39,805 bases of DNA from Amycolatopsis roodepoortensis (GTDB taxonomy: Bacteria; Actinomycetota; Actinomycetes; Mycobacteriales; Pseudonocardiaceae), in contig NZ_JADBEJ010000003.1 in the NCBI RefSeq assembly GCF_014873915.1, forward strand, positions 1 to 39,805, given 5' to 3'. Numbering within the stretch: the first letter of the stretch is position 1; each line of letters starts with the position of its first letter. This document shows positions 15,425 through 23,653 of this stretch, one piece after another. Made by a program: the position numbers and the translations under genes. Under the pieces are notes generated by a model. The model was not told the origin of the DNA. It worked only from the letters and a program-made list of their open reading frames with translations, and did no database searches.

Positions 15425-15822
15425 GCAGCATGTACCGCATCCTCTGCCTGTCTCACGACCCCGCGATCGTGCTGGAACCCGAGTTTCACTCCGGCGCGGA
15501 CGGGCAGGCGCGCGCCGAAGCCGCGGTCATCGCGGGTGTCGAAGGCCACCAGGGCTGTGACCTCCTGATCGGCCGGTACTCCTACCCGCTCGTCGAGGTC
15601 GGTTGCCCACGGCACGGAGGCGAAACCCACCGGCTCCGGACCGAGTGGCTGGACGTCGTGTTGCTTCGCCTCGTTGGCCTCGCATACCGCCGGCCAGATG
15701 GCACACCTGAACGGCTGTTGGCGGGACAGGTGGCTCGCTGCTGGTCCTCGGAACGGCTGCACCGCCTCCGCCACGAGCTTGACCTCCCCGAGGGAACGGC
15801 GCAGCGAACCAGCACGAAGTAG
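15421..15822 (+). CDS. Hypothetical protein ending the replication operon
   Basis: A 133-aa protein; ATG 15421 overlaps the previous stop. It is mixed alpha/beta with no clear motif. It is the last rightward gene before a strong hairpin, and the next gene is convergent. Confidence 0.6.
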   Translation: MSSMYRILCLSHDPAIVLEPEFHSGADGQARAEAAVIAGVEGHQGCDLLIGRYSYPLVEVGCPRHGGETHRLRTEWLDVVLLRLVGLAYRRPDGTPERLLAGQVARCWSSERLHRLRHELDLPEGTAQRTSTK

Positions 15823-15837
15823 CCGAGCTGCACGACG

Positions 15838-15867
15838 AAGGCCCCCGGCATGATCGCCGGGGGCCTT
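15838..15867. terminator. Bidirectional terminator hairpin
   Basis: AAGGCCCCCGGC (15838-15849) pairs with GCCGGGGGCCTT (15856-15867) around the loop ATGATC. It lies between two convergent genes, so it can end both transcripts. T residues follow on the plus side and A residues on the other. Confidence 0.85.
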
Positions 15868-15877
15868 CTGGGGCGTG

Positions 15878-16273
15878 CTACCGCATAAGGTTGTCAGCCA
15901 CCTCGTTTGCTGCCTGCGCGACGCGTTCGAGAGCCGCGTAGGTGTCGCTCGACGACTTCATCGCGTCGTTGATGGCCTCCTGGATGCGTTGGGAACCGGG
16001 GTGGTCGCTTCCGAGGCTTCCCGACACGCGTGCGCCGAGTTGTTCGAGCTGGTTGGCCACGTCCTGTTGCTCGTGGTACGGCATCTCTCCAGCTATGGCC
16101 CGGAGTTGCGCGGCCGCCGCGAGCGGGCGTGTGTGCCCGCGCTCGGCGTGCTCGACGAGGGCGGGCCCATGGTCGTGGGCGACGCGTTCGGCCAAGGTGT
16201 CGATACACATCTCGTGGTCGTGCTCGTGGTCGCCGGGGAAGGCGCAAGTGCGGGTGTCGGCCTGCTCGGTCAT
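15878..16273 (-). CDS. Helical protein of a small divergent regulatory pair
   Basis: A 131-aa protein starting at ATG 16273 behind GGAGG with six-base spacing. The first 30 residues are His/Asp/Cys-rich (CAFPGDHEHDHEMC), and the remainder is helical. No HTH is evident. It is divergent from the HTH gene at 16364, with a dense operator array between them, so the two may form a regulatory module. A toxin-antitoxin-like role cannot be tested from sequence. Confidence 0.7.
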   Translation of the reverse strand: MTEQADTRTCAFPGDHEHDHEMCIDTLAERVAHDHGPALVEHAERGHTRPLAAAAQLRAIAGEMPYHEQQDVANQLEQLGARVSGSLGSDHPGSQRIQEAINDAMKSSSDTYAALERVAQAANEVADNLMR

Positions 16274-16295
16274 GTCCAACCTCCATGTTTCGATT

Positions 16296-16363
16296 CCCTG
16301 TTGCGATACACGGTAGCGCAATAGGGATAGGGAACGCAACAGGGTTGCGCTACCCTGTAGCGC
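16296..16363. promoter_or_regulatory. Dense operator array in the divergent promoter
   Basis: Half-sites related to CCCTGTTGCG occur at 16296-16305 (+), 16312-16320 (+, GGTAGCGCA), 16317-16326 (-, reading CCCTATTGCG), 16335-16344 (-, CCCTGTTGCG), 16345-16354 (-, GGTAGCGCAA) and 16353-16363 (+, CCCTGTAGCGC). CCCTGTTGCG and CGCAACAGGG form a perfect inverted pair, as do GGTAGCGCAA and TTGCGCTACC. The last copy touches the ATG at 16364. Confidence 0.7.
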
Positions 16364-16600
16364 ATGACCGAGCTCGACGCGCTCGCCGACGCAACCCGGC
16401 ACTACCACCAGACCAAGGACGACCACGACAAGGCACAAGAAGCCGTCGCCGCCGCCACCGTCGCCGCGCTCAAGGCCGGCCACCGACCGACCGACGTTGT
16501 CGAACACTCGCCCTTCACTGCGGCCTACGTTCGCCGCCTCGCCCGTGAGGCGGGCATTGCTCCCGCACGTCCGGGGCCCAAGCCCACCAAGGAGACCTGA
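16364..16600 (+). CDS. Small HTH regulator
   Basis: A 78-aa protein. Residues 1-35 are helical, and 36-70 contain AALKAGHRPTDVVEHSPFTAAYVRRLAREAG, a simple helix-turn-helix seen in small actinobacterial regulators. The tail is Pro/Lys-rich. ATG immediately follows an operator half-site, so the mRNA may be leaderless and autoregulated by the array. It probably controls the late genes to its right or the divergent gene. Confidence 0.75.
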   Translation: MTELDALADATRHYHQTKDDHDKAQEAVAAATVAALKAGHRPTDVVEHSPFTAAYVRRLAREAGIAPARPGPKPTKET

Positions 16601-16603
16601 GGG

Positions 16604-16906
16604 ATGATCCCCATCGAAGACCCCAACCAGATGGCCGACTACCTCGCCAAGATCGCCGCGCGGTTGCGCGCACGAGACGGCTTCCGGCGCGGCACCGTGC
16701 AGATGGACGCCGCCAGCCTCGACGTCAGCAGGGCGACCGATGGCGTCACCGCGGAGGTTCCAGCCGGTGAGCGTCTCTCCATCGAGATCGAGTGGAGTGG
16801 CCCCGTGCACCTCGACAGCCCCCACAAGAAGCCACGCCGGTCGGTGTTCGACACCAGTGACGAAGACGCGTACTGGCACAGCCGGAACCACCGAGACGAA
16901 AGCTGA
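16604..16906 (+). CDS. Hypothetical protein
   Basis: A 100-aa protein starting three bases after the HTH gene stop, behind GAGGG. It has DLSRATD/VSRATDGVTAEVPAGERLSIEIEW-type beta content and a charged tail. No family recognised. Confidence 0.6.
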   Translation: MIPIEDPNQMADYLAKIAARLRARDGFRRGTVQMDAASLDVSRATDGVTAEVPAGERLSIEIEWSGPVHLDSPHKKPRRSVFDTSDEDAYWHSRNHRDES

Positions 16907-16911
16907 CCCCC

Positions 16912-17313
16912 GTGGATGACCTGATCGCGTTCCTGCGAGCCCAACTGGACAAAGACGAGCAGGCTGCTCGGGCCGCCAGTCCGGGACCATGGCAGGTGGA
17001 CAAGGAGACCTATCCGGAAGCGATCCACGGGGCGGATGGCGCTACCCCCGTGTCCGGTGGTCGCTGGGGTGGTGAGGCCAGCGTGTTCGACAAGGACGAG
17101 GACGCGATCCACATTGCCCGTCACGATCCCGTTCGCGTGCTGGCCGACGTCGCCGCCAAACGCCAGATCATCGGCCTGTGCAACCTCGACTTCAATGACG
17201 ACGGCGAGCCGAGCTGTCTCGGTGGCTACGGTGAGGCGTACTGGGACGTCGTCCGCCTGCTCGCCCTTTCATACGCCGAGCATCCCGACTACCGCGAGGA
17301 GTGGCGACCGTGA
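16912..17313 (+). CDS. DUF6221-like protein
   Basis: A 133-aa protein from GTG. MDDLIAFLRAQLDKDEQAARAASPGPW is the typical opening of DUF6221 proteins, which are common in actinophages and actinobacteria with no known function. A later segment has HIARHDPVRVLADVAAKRQII, also in keeping with the family. It overlaps the next gene by four bases. Confidence 0.75.
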   Translation: MDDLIAFLRAQLDKDEQAARAASPGPWQVDKETYPEAIHGADGATPVSGGRWGGEASVFDKDEDAIHIARHDPVRVLADVAAKRQIIGLCNLDFNDDGEPSCLGGYGEAYWDVVRLLALSYAEHPDYREEWRP

Positions 17314-17594
17314 GCGACGAGCCGACTGTGTGGGTGATCCGGATCCGGGACGACATCCGCGCGCACATGGCCACGAACCCGCCCGCCTCGTTCGCCGAGA
17401 CCCCAGAGACGCGCGACTGGTACGTGCGGAACTGCATACGGCCGCTGGAGGACTACGTCATCGAAGAAGTACCCGGCCCGCTCGACCGCGCGAGGGAAGC
17501 CGAGCAGGAACGGTGGGAGCAGGCCAAGGCCGAGATCCGGCGTGAGGCACGGCAGAGGTTCCTCGACGGCAAGCGCAGAGGCTCCGGAGGATGA
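17310..17594 (+). CDS. Hypothetical helical protein
   Basis: A 94-aa protein. GTG 17310 was chosen because it overlaps the previous stop by four bases and has GAGGA upstream; an earlier GTG at 17301 is possible. The C-terminal third is a charged helix (AREAEQERWEQAKAEIRREARQRF). It precedes the packaging HNH with a four-base overlap. Function unknown. Confidence 0.6.
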   Translation: MSDEPTVWVIRIRDDIRAHMATNPPASFAETPETRDWYVRNCIRPLEDYVIEEVPGPLDRAREAEQERWEQAKAEIRREARQRFLDGKRRGSGG

Positions 17595-17869
17595 GCACGA
17601 GCTGGGCGGGCGGGAGCACACGTCGATGGCGCAGGATCCGCGAGGCCATCCTCGCGCGCGACGGGTGGATATGCCAGCTGTGCCAGCACGCCATCGACCC
17701 GAGGCTGAGCCACCCGCACCCGCGTAGCGCACACGTGCACCACCTCGACGGCAAGGTGTACGGCGACGACCCGGACCGCATGGTCGCGACGCACCGCGAG
17801 TGCAACCTCAAGGTCGGCGACCCCACGAAAGCACCCGACCCAGAGCCCCGGCCCATGACCGCGTGGTGA
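17591..17869 (+). CDS. HNH endonuclease next to terminase (packaging type)
   Basis: A 92-aa nuclease. C28 and C31 (CQLC) and C71 bind zinc; VHHLDGKVYGDDPDRMVATHRECN holds catalytic H50/H51, H68 and N72. Small HNH proteins beside the terminase are known to be needed with TerL for cos cutting in many phages with 3' cohesive ends (HK97 gp74 type). Its place directly upstream of a repeat-rich cos candidate and the terminase genes fits that role. Confidence 0.85.
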   Translation: MSTSWAGGSTRRWRRIREAILARDGWICQLCQHAIDPRLSHPHPRSAHVHHLDGKVYGDDPDRMVATHRECNLKVGDPTKAPDPEPRPMTAW

Positions 17870-17921
17870 CCGCGACATCGAGCAGCACGCATCATGATGA
17901 TGACCAAGAGGGGAGGCCAAC

Positions 17922-18089
17922 GTGAACAACATCAACAGCGAACGACGCGTACAAGGCCCTGACCTGCGGAAATGCGCGTCCATAGTGGACATGGCGCCTG
18001 ACCTGCGGTTTTTCCCATACCCGCCCGGCCCGGACATCCACGTCCCTGTGTCCTCTCTCTCCCCGCGCCCCCACGGTGCGCCGCGATGA
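17922..18089 (+). CDS. Possible 55-aa ORF overlapping the terminase small subunit start
   Basis: GTG 17922 lies five bases after GGGGAGG, and the frame stays open to TGA 18087-18089, overlapping the next ATG by four bases (ATGA). The product has two PDLR copies from a 39-base DNA repeat and a Pro-rich tail. The signals are good, but the same DNA may be cos, so this could be a leader that couples translation into the terminase gene. Confidence 0.4.
   Translation: MNNINSERRVQGPDLRKCASIVDMAPDLRFFPYPPGPDIHVPVSSLSPRPHGAPR
17958..18011. other. Candidate cos/packaging site
   Basis: Direct repeats CCTGACCTGCGG at 17958-17969 and 17997-18008 flank the inverted repeat GTCCA-TAG-TGGAC (17978-17990). 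The second repeat extends to CTGACCTGCGGTTT, identical to bases 20-33 of the window. Its position between the HNH gene and the terminase genes is where cos lies in many phages of this type. The cut site itself cannot be seen. Confidence 0.45.
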
Positions 18090-18457
18090 CCGGCAAGGAG
18101 CTCGACGCACCGGTCATCGTGACCGTGATGGACGGCTACAGCTCGGTTTCTGAGGCGCTGTCGGTGACGCTCGACGAGCTGGATCTCGGGCGCGAGGACG
18201 CGGCGGCCAGTCAGCTCGCGCGACGCGTCGCCGAGGTGCTCGACAGGGAGCGGGACGGTCGGAAGACCGCCGAGCTCGCGCGGCAGATGCTAGCTGTGCT
18301 GGAGAGCCTCGGCGCGACGCCGGCCGCGCGCAAGGCGGTGCTTCCACAGGGCGGACCGGCCGAGCGCTCGCCGACGCAGCAGGCCAAGGACAGCCTGAAG
18401 GCTGAGATGCAGGACGAGCTCAACGTGCGGCGCGCGGCGCGCGGGTCGACGTCATGA
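18086..18457 (+). CDS. Terminase small subunit
   Basis: A 123-aa helical protein directly before the large subunit, with a four-base overlap. It contains DAAASQLARRVAEVLDRE and a C-terminal SLKAEMQDELNVRRA helix, in keeping with P27-like small terminases of actinophages. It recognises phage DNA for packaging. The call rests partly on position. Confidence 0.75.
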   Translation: MTGKELDAPVIVTVMDGYSSVSEALSVTLDELDLGREDAAASQLARRVAEVLDRERDGRKTAELARQMLAVLESLGATPAARKAVLPQGGPAERSPTQQAKDSLKAEMQDELNVRRAARGSTS

Positions 18458-20049
18458 CCGCGGTCGCTGAGCCGGAGCTCGTCCTCGGCTCGACGACGCC
18501 GAGGATCTTCACGCCGCCGCTCGTGACCGGCCCGCCGGGGCCGTGCGGGTGCGGGTGCGCGCTGACGCCCGCGACGTCGTACGGGTTCAAGGTCGAACGG
18601 TTCGCCCGGGACACGCTCGAACGACCGCTCGATCCCTGGCAGCGGTTCGCGGCGATCCACGCCGGGGAATTGTTGCCGGATGGCCGGCCGAGGTTCCTGC
18701 AAATCCTGATCATCGTTGCTCGCCAGCAGGGCAAGACCGAGCTGCTGGTGATCCTCGTGTTGTTCTGGATGTTCATGGAGGAGCGGCGTCTTGTGCTCGG
18801 CACGAGCACGAACCTGTCGTACGCCGTGGAGTCGTGGGAGAAGGCGGTCGAGCTCGCCGAAGGCTGCGACGCACTCGCCGAGGACATCCCCGCCAACGGT
18901 GTCCGCCGGACCAACGGCGAGAACACCTTGCGCACGATCTACAAGACCCGGTACAAGATCGCCGCGTCCAACCGGAAGGGCGGCCGGTCGCTCACCATCG
19001 ACCGGCTGATCCTCGACGAGCTGCGCGAGCATCACGACTGGACCGCGTGGAACGCCGCCGTGCCCGCGACGAACGCGGTGTGGGATGCGCAGGTCTACGC
19101 GATCAGCAACCAGGGCGACCACCGCTCGGTGGTGCTGAAGTCCCTGCGCAAATCGGCGATCGAGTTCATCAAGACCGGCGAGGGTGACCGGCGGCTCGGC
19201 CTGCTGGAGTGGTCGGCGCCGGAAGGGTCCCGGCCGACGGACGAACGCGCGCTCGCGATGGCAAACCCGAACTACGGGCGGCGCACCGACCCGGACTCGC
19301 TGCTCGGCCAAGCCCGCCGGGCGCAGAAGAACGGCGGCGAGGAACTGACCGGCTTCCTCACCGAGATCATGTGCATCGACGTCCCGATGATGGACCCGGC
19401 CATCGACGCCGCGGGCTGGGCCGCCGGTATCGAGCCGGGCACCCTGGCGGACGTCCGATCGCGCGTCGCGCTGTGCTTGGACGTCTCGCCGGACGGCCAG
19501 CACGCGACGTTGTCGGCCGCGGCGATGCTCGAGGACGGTCGGGTGCGCGTCGAGGTGGTGGGGACGTGGCGGGATCTGGCGTCGCTTCGCCGCGATCTGC
19601 CGAAGGAGGTCGCGCGGGTGAGGCCCCGGAAGTTGGGCTGGTTTCCGAACGGCCCGGCCGCCGCGCTCACCGCCGACATGAAAGCCCGCCAGCGCGAGGG
19701 CGACATCGCCGCGTGGCCGCCGCGCGGCGTCGAGGTCGACGATCTGAAATCGGACACGCCCGCGGTGTGCATGGGCTTCGCCGAATTGGTGAAGGCGGGC
19801 GAGGTCGTGCACTCCGACGACCCGCTGCTCAACGCACACATCGGCGGCGCGGAGAAGCTGCGACGCGGCGATGCGTGGGTGTTCACGCGCAAGAACGGGA
19901 CCTTGGCGAGTGTCGATGACGAGGTGACTGGCCACGTGGACGGTGCCTACGCGACCGCTGGGGCGGTGCACCTCGCGCGGACCATGCCACCACCCCCTCG
20001 GAAACCGGTGATTTTGCGGGGACGGCGCCGCGAAGACACGCCGAACTGA
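18454..20049 (+). CDS. Terminase large subunit
   Basis: Packaging motor ATPase and nuclease of 531 aa, usual length for the family. The Walker A variant is ARQQGKT (89-95), and Walker B with catalytic glutamate is LILDEL (185-190). The nuclease domain begins near CLDVSPDG (D343) and ends with a HVDGAYATAGAVHLA segment (about 497) carrying the last metal-binding Asp. It cuts concatemers and pumps DNA into proheads through the portal. Downstream is a small 6-bp hairpin (20076-20092), then the portal fusion. Confidence 0.95.
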   Translation: MTAVAEPELVLGSTTPRIFTPPLVTGPPGPCGCGCALTPATSYGFKVERFARDTLERPLDPWQRFAAIHAGELLPDGRPRFLQILIIVARQQGKTELLVILVLFWMFMEERRLVLGTSTNLSYAVESWEKAVELAEGCDALAEDIPANGVRRTNGENTLRTIYKTRYKIAASNRKGGRSLTIDRLILDELREHHDWTAWNAAVPATNAVWDAQVYAISNQGDHRSVVLKSLRKSAIEFIKTGEGDRRLGLLEWSAPEGSRPTDERALAMANPNYGRRTDPDSLLGQARRAQKNGGEELTGFLTEIMCIDVPMMDPAIDAAGWAAGIEPGTLADVRSRVALCLDVSPDGQHATLSAAAMLEDGRVRVEVVGTWRDLASLRRDLPKEVARVRPRKLGWFPNGPAAALTADMKARQREGDIAAWPPRGVEVDDLKSDTPAVCMGFAELVKAGEVVHSDDPLLNAHIGGAEKLRRGDAWVFTRKNGTLASVDDEVTGHVDGAYATAGAVHLARTMPPPPRKPVILRGRRREDTPN

Positions 20050-20104
20050 AGGATTTACGGCAATCAAGCCGCCTCGCAGGAAATTCTCCTGCTAACCTGC
20101 GCGC

Positions 20105-23100
20105 ATGGGACTGTGGCGCGACCTGTTCACGTGGGGGTACGGCCCTGAGCCGACGCCGCCGCGTGCGGCCGCCCAGCCTGAGCGCCCGGAGCGAGGGCGC
20201 CGCGGTGTCGCGTTCGAGCTGAACGCGCCATCGGAATTCCTCAACGGTGGCTCGACAACGGGGGCACTCGTTCCGCGAGTCGGCCGCGCCGAGGCGTTGA
20301 CCGTCGGCGCGGTGAAGCGGGCCCGCGACCTGATCGCCGGAACCCTCGGCACGCTGCCGTTGCGGCTGCTCGACTCCGGCCGCAATCCGATCTCGTCCGA
20401 GCTGCTGGAGCAGCCGGAGGAAGACGTCGCCCGGTCGGTGACGATGACCCGCACGGTCGAGGACATGCTGTTCGAGGCCCGGTCGTGGTGGCGGATCACC
20501 GAGTTCGGCGCGCACGGCTTTCCCTCGAAGGTGCGGCGGCTGGAGCCGCGGTCGGTGCTGGTCCAGACCGACGCGAAGGTGTACGTGTCCAGCGACGGCG
20601 GCCGTCCGCAGGGCATCGCGAACGAGATCGTGCCGGACGCTGAGCTGATCCGGATCGACTCGCCGAATGACCCGCTGCTCACCGTCGCCGCGCGGGCGAT
20701 CCGGATGGCGATCGCGCTGGACCAGCGCGCGGACTTGTACACCAAGGATCCGCTGCCGCTCGGGTACTTCAGTCCCGCCGACGGGATGGCCGACCAGGAC
20801 CCTGACGAGGTGCAGCCGCTGCTCGACGAGTGGGAGGCCTCTCGCTCCGAACGCAGCTGGGGCTACGTCGGCGCGGCGTTGCAGCCGCACATCCTGCAAT
20901 GGGACCCGGAAAAGCTTCAGCTCGCGAAGGCCCGGGAAGCCGCGGTGCTGGAAATCGCCCGGCACGCCGGCGTCGACCCCGAGGACCTCGGCGTCTCGAC
21001 GACGACCCGGACCTACCAGAACGCTGAACAGCGCAGGCTCGACCTCGTCGACTTCACGCTCGCGGCGTACGTCTCGGCGATCGAGTCGCGTCTGTCCATG
21101 CGGGACGTCTTCCCGCCGGGGCACACCGTCCAGTTCGACTACGCGGGTTTCCTCCGCAGCGACACCTTGACCCGCATGCAGACCTACGAGGTCGGCCGCC
21201 GCGTCGGTGTCTACAACGACCAGCGCATCGCCGAGATCGAGAAGATCCCGAGCGCGAAGCCCCAGGCAGCGCCCGCCCCGGCGCCCGCACCCGAGGAGTC
21301 CTCTGTGGAGCAGTCGCAATCGCGCCCCGCCGCCGCGTTCGCCGACACCAGCGACCCCATCACCATCGGCTTCGACTCGCGGGGCGTGGCCGCACAGTTC
21401 GCCGCGGACAGTGCGAAGAGGACGGTGTCCGGCATCGCGGTGCCCTGGAACCAGGTCGCGCGCTCCGGGTTCTCGCGGTGGAAGTTCGCGCCGAACTCGC
21501 TGCACTGGGGCGGCCAGCCGTCGCGGGTGAAACTCAACCGCGACCACGACCGCTACAACTCCTTCGGCCGCGCGACCACCCTCGAAAGCACCGACGCCGG
21601 TCTTGTCGCCGCGTTCAAGGTCGGCCGCGGTCAGGTCGGCGACGAGATGCTCGCCGCCGCCGAAGACGAGGTCTACGACGGATTCAGCATCGAGATCGAC
21701 TTCGAGGACGGCGACGGCTGGACGCCCGACCCGTCCGACGAATCCGTCCGGCTGGTCCATTCCGCCACGCTCCGCGCGGTCGCGCTGACCGCCATGCCCG
21801 CGTTCGACGGCGCCCGTGTCGCGCACGTCGCCGCGTCCCAGAACTCCCCAGGGGCGCCCGCCCCGGAGAAAAAGGAGAACCCCGCCATGACCACCGCCGA
21901 GCAGCAGCCCGCTGCCCCCGCCGCTCCGGCTGCTCCGGCCGCCGGTCCCGCCCAGACTCCCGCGCCCGCCCCGGCGGTCGCGGCCGGCGCGCAGACGCCC
22001 GACATGGCCGCGTTCGCCGCCCAGCTCACCGAGTCCCTCGGCGAGACCGTCGGCACCGCGATCACCGAGGCGTTCGCGAAGCTGCCGTTCCCCCAGGCAC
22101 CCACCCCGCCGCCCGCCGAGGCCCGCCAGGTCGTCCCGGCCGGACGCGCCGTCGTCACCCGCGAAGCCCCGGTGTACTCGATGAACGGCGTCGGGAACTC
22201 GCTGGTCCGCGACTCGTGGCACGCCGCCCGTGGCGACCAGGACGCGCGCGACCGGCTTCGCAAGTTCGAGCAGCAGACCAGCGAGGTCGCGCGCGACACC
22301 GCGTCCGCGATGTTCGCGGCGAACACCACGAACGCCGCGGCCGTCATCCCGCCCGGCTACCGGCCGGACCTGTACGTCACGCAGCTCATGCGCGGTCGCC
22401 CGCTCGTCGGCGGCGTCTCCCGCGGCGCGCTGGAGGACGCGACCCCGTTCACCATCCCTTCCTTCACGAGCGCGTCCGGCATGTCGGCGGACAACGTCGA
22501 AGGCTCGAACCCCGCCGAAGGCACCCTCACCCTCGGCACCGTGACCGTGACGCCGAAGGCGATCAACGGCCTGTTCACCCTCACCCGCGAGATCGTCGAC
22601 AGCTCGAACCCGGCAATCGACGCCATCGCGATGCAGGCGATGGGCGAGTCCTACTCGCAGCAGACCGAGGCGAAGGTCTACACCGAGCTCAACGGCGCCA
22701 ACGGTCAGGGCGGTGTCATCACCAACGGGTTCGTTCCGTCCGGTGCGCAGGTGTCCACCACGACCGGCGGCTCCATCGCGGCGGGCACCTTCGGCGGTGA
22801 GAAGCTCATCGCCGGAATCCGCGCGGCCGAGGCCCTGTACCCGTTCCGCCGCTTCGGTCCGCCGTCGCGCGGCTACCTGTCGCAGGAAGGCACCTCGGCC
22901 CTGGCCACCGCGGTCGACGCCGAGGGGCGGCCGCTGCTGCCGTCGGTCGGCGCGCAGAACTCCGCCGGTGTCGGCAACGCGGTCGGACAGGCCTGGTACG
23001 TCGACGGGCTCACCTTCGAACCGTGCTGGTCGATGACCGGCAACGCCGCGGGCGACGCCGACGTCCTCATGGTCAACAGCAACGACGTGTGGGCGTGGGA

Positions 23101-23236
23101 GTCCGGGCTCCTGACGTTCCGCTACGAGGAGCGCAACGGGCCCGCGAAGATCGATTTGGCGTTGTTCGGCTACTTCGCGACCCGGGTCCTGCGCCCGGTC
23201 GGCGTGGCCGGCATCCGTCACACCGTCGGCGCGTGA
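20105..23236 (+). CDS. Fused portal, capsid protease and major capsid protein
   Basis: One uninterrupted frame of 1043 codons. Residues 1-about 395 are an HK97-type portal (TVGAVKRARDLIAGTLGTLPL, RRLEPRSVLV, LDLVDFTLAAYV). Residues 401-594 are a U35/S78 prohead protease (TVSGIAVPWNQVARSG; catalytic His in LNRDHDRYNSFG; Ser in YDGFSIEI). Residues 595-1043 are a HK97-fold capsid protein with an N-terminal scaffold-like part (SLGETVGTAITEAF) and core TTNAAAVIPPGY...SRGALEDATPFTIPSF. Pro/Ala linkers mark both joins, and each later part keeps its own start and ribosome site. The lengths (400, 194, 449) equal those of the separate proteins. No strong site precedes ATG 20105. Confidence 0.9.
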   Translation: MGLWRDLFTWGYGPEPTPPRAAAQPERPERGRRGVAFELNAPSEFLNGGSTTGALVPRVGRAEALTVGAVKRARDLIAGTLGTLPLRLLDSGRNPISSELLEQPEEDVARSVTMTRTVEDMLFEARSWWRITEFGAHGFPSKVRRLEPRSVLVQTDAKVYVSSDGGRPQGIANEIVPDAELIRIDSPNDPLLTVAARAIRMAIALDQRADLYTKDPLPLGYFSPADGMADQDPDEVQPLLDEWEASRSERSWGYVGAALQPHILQWDPEKLQLAKAREAAVLEIARHAGVDPEDLGVSTTTRTYQNAEQRRLDLVDFTLAAYVSAIESRLSMRDVFPPGHTVQFDYAGFLRSDTLTRMQTYEVGRRVGVYNDQRIAEIEKIPSAKPQAAPAPAPAPEESSVEQSQSRPAAAFADTSDPITIGFDSRGVAAQFAADSAKRTVSGIAVPWNQVARSGFSRWKFAPNSLHWGGQPSRVKLNRDHDRYNSFGRATTLESTDAGLVAAFKVGRGQVGDEMLAAAEDEVYDGFSIEIDFEDGDGWTPDPSDESVRLVHSATLRAVALTAMPAFDGARVAHVAASQNSPGAPAPEKKENPAMTTAEQQPAAPAAPAAPAAGPAQTPAPAPAVAAGAQTPDMAAFAAQLTESLGETVGTAITEAFAKLPFPQAPTPPPAEARQVVPAGRAVVTREAPVYSMNGVGNSLVRDSWHAARGDQDARDRLRKFEQQTSEVARDTASAMFAANTTNAAAVIPPGYRPDLYVTQLMRGRPLVGGVSRGALEDATPFTIPSFTSASGMSADNVEGSNPAEGTLTLGTVTVTPKAINGLFTLTREIVDSSNPAIDAIAMQAMGESYSQQTEAKVYTELNGANGQGGVITNGFVPSGAQVSTTTGGSIAAGTFGGEKLIAGIRAAEALYPFRRFGPPSRGYLSQEGTSALATAVDAEGRPLLPSVGAQNSAGVGNAVGQAWYVDGLTFEPCWSMTGNAAGDADVLMVNSNDVWAWESGLLTFRYEERNGPAKIDLALFGYFATRVLRPVGVAGIRHTVGA
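21293..21307 (+). promoter_or_regulatory. Internal ribosome site and GTG for the protease part
   Basis: GAGGAG (21293-21298) is six bases before an in-frame GTG (21305-21307), codon 401 of the fusion, exactly at the portal/protease join after a Pro/Ala linker. It would yield a free protease-capsid polypeptide without the portal. The sequence shows the site; its use is inferred. Confidence 0.55.
21871..21889 (+). promoter_or_regulatory. Internal ribosome site and ATG for the major capsid protein
   Basis: AAAGGAG (21871-21877) precedes an in-frame ATG (21887-21889), codon 595, by nine bases. Initiation here would give a 449-aa capsid precursor of normal length, which would answer the need for hundreds of capsid subunits per twelve portal subunits. 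Confidence 0.65.
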
Positions 23237-23239
23237 CCC

Positions 23240-23653
23240 ATGGCTGAGACAACGCCGCCGGAGCGGCCCGCGAACTCGGCGAGCAAGGCCGAGTGGATCG
23301 CGTACGCGACCGCGGTCGGGGCCGACACGTCCGGCACCCGCGACGAGATCATCGCCCGGATCGACACCAAGGAGGCGACCGCGGCCGAAGCTCAGCCGGA
23401 GACGGGGGCGGCCCCGGCAACTCCGGTCGAGCAGGCCGCGCCGGAGTCGGTGACGTCCCTGGCCGAACCGGTCGCCGCCGAGGCACAGCCGGCGGCCGTG
23501 ACGTTCCCGGCGACCCCGGTGCACACGTTCGAGGTCGTCATGTCCGAGGACGAGCCGGTCCGCGCGGGCGGGCACGTCCTCACCGATCAGGGCTGGGTGA
23601 CCGAGGCGTCCTTGCAGACGCCCGTGTCCGACGAGAACGGGGACGTTCAGTGA
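23240..23653 (+). CDS. Small head-region protein with HeH/SAP-like N-terminus
   Basis: A 137-aa protein right after the capsid fusion. NSASKAEWIAYATAVGADTSGTRDEIIARI (about 12-41) resembles a HeH/LEM or SAP helix-turn-helix fold common after capsid genes. A long Ala/Glu/Pro-rich linker follows, and the end (EPVRAGGHVLTDQGWV) is beta-like. It may decorate the capsid or join head and tail; unproven. Confidence 0.65.
   Translation: MAETTPPERPANSASKAEWIAYATAVGADTSGTRDEIIARIDTKEATAAEAQPETGAAPATPVEQAAPESVTSLAEPVAAEAQPAAVTFPATPVHTFEVVMSEDEPVRAGGHVLTDQGWVTEASLQTPVSDENGDVQ

Noticed and set aside
15878..16600. A classical toxin-antitoxin pair
   Set aside because: The genes are divergent, not overlapping in one operon, and neither has a known toxin motif. 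A regulatory pair is the safer description.
19883..23575. A 1230-codon open frame on the minus strand
   Set aside because: It lies antisense to terminase and the capsid fusion, has no recognisable domain and an Arg/Gly/Val-rich composition that comes from reading GC-rich codons backwards.
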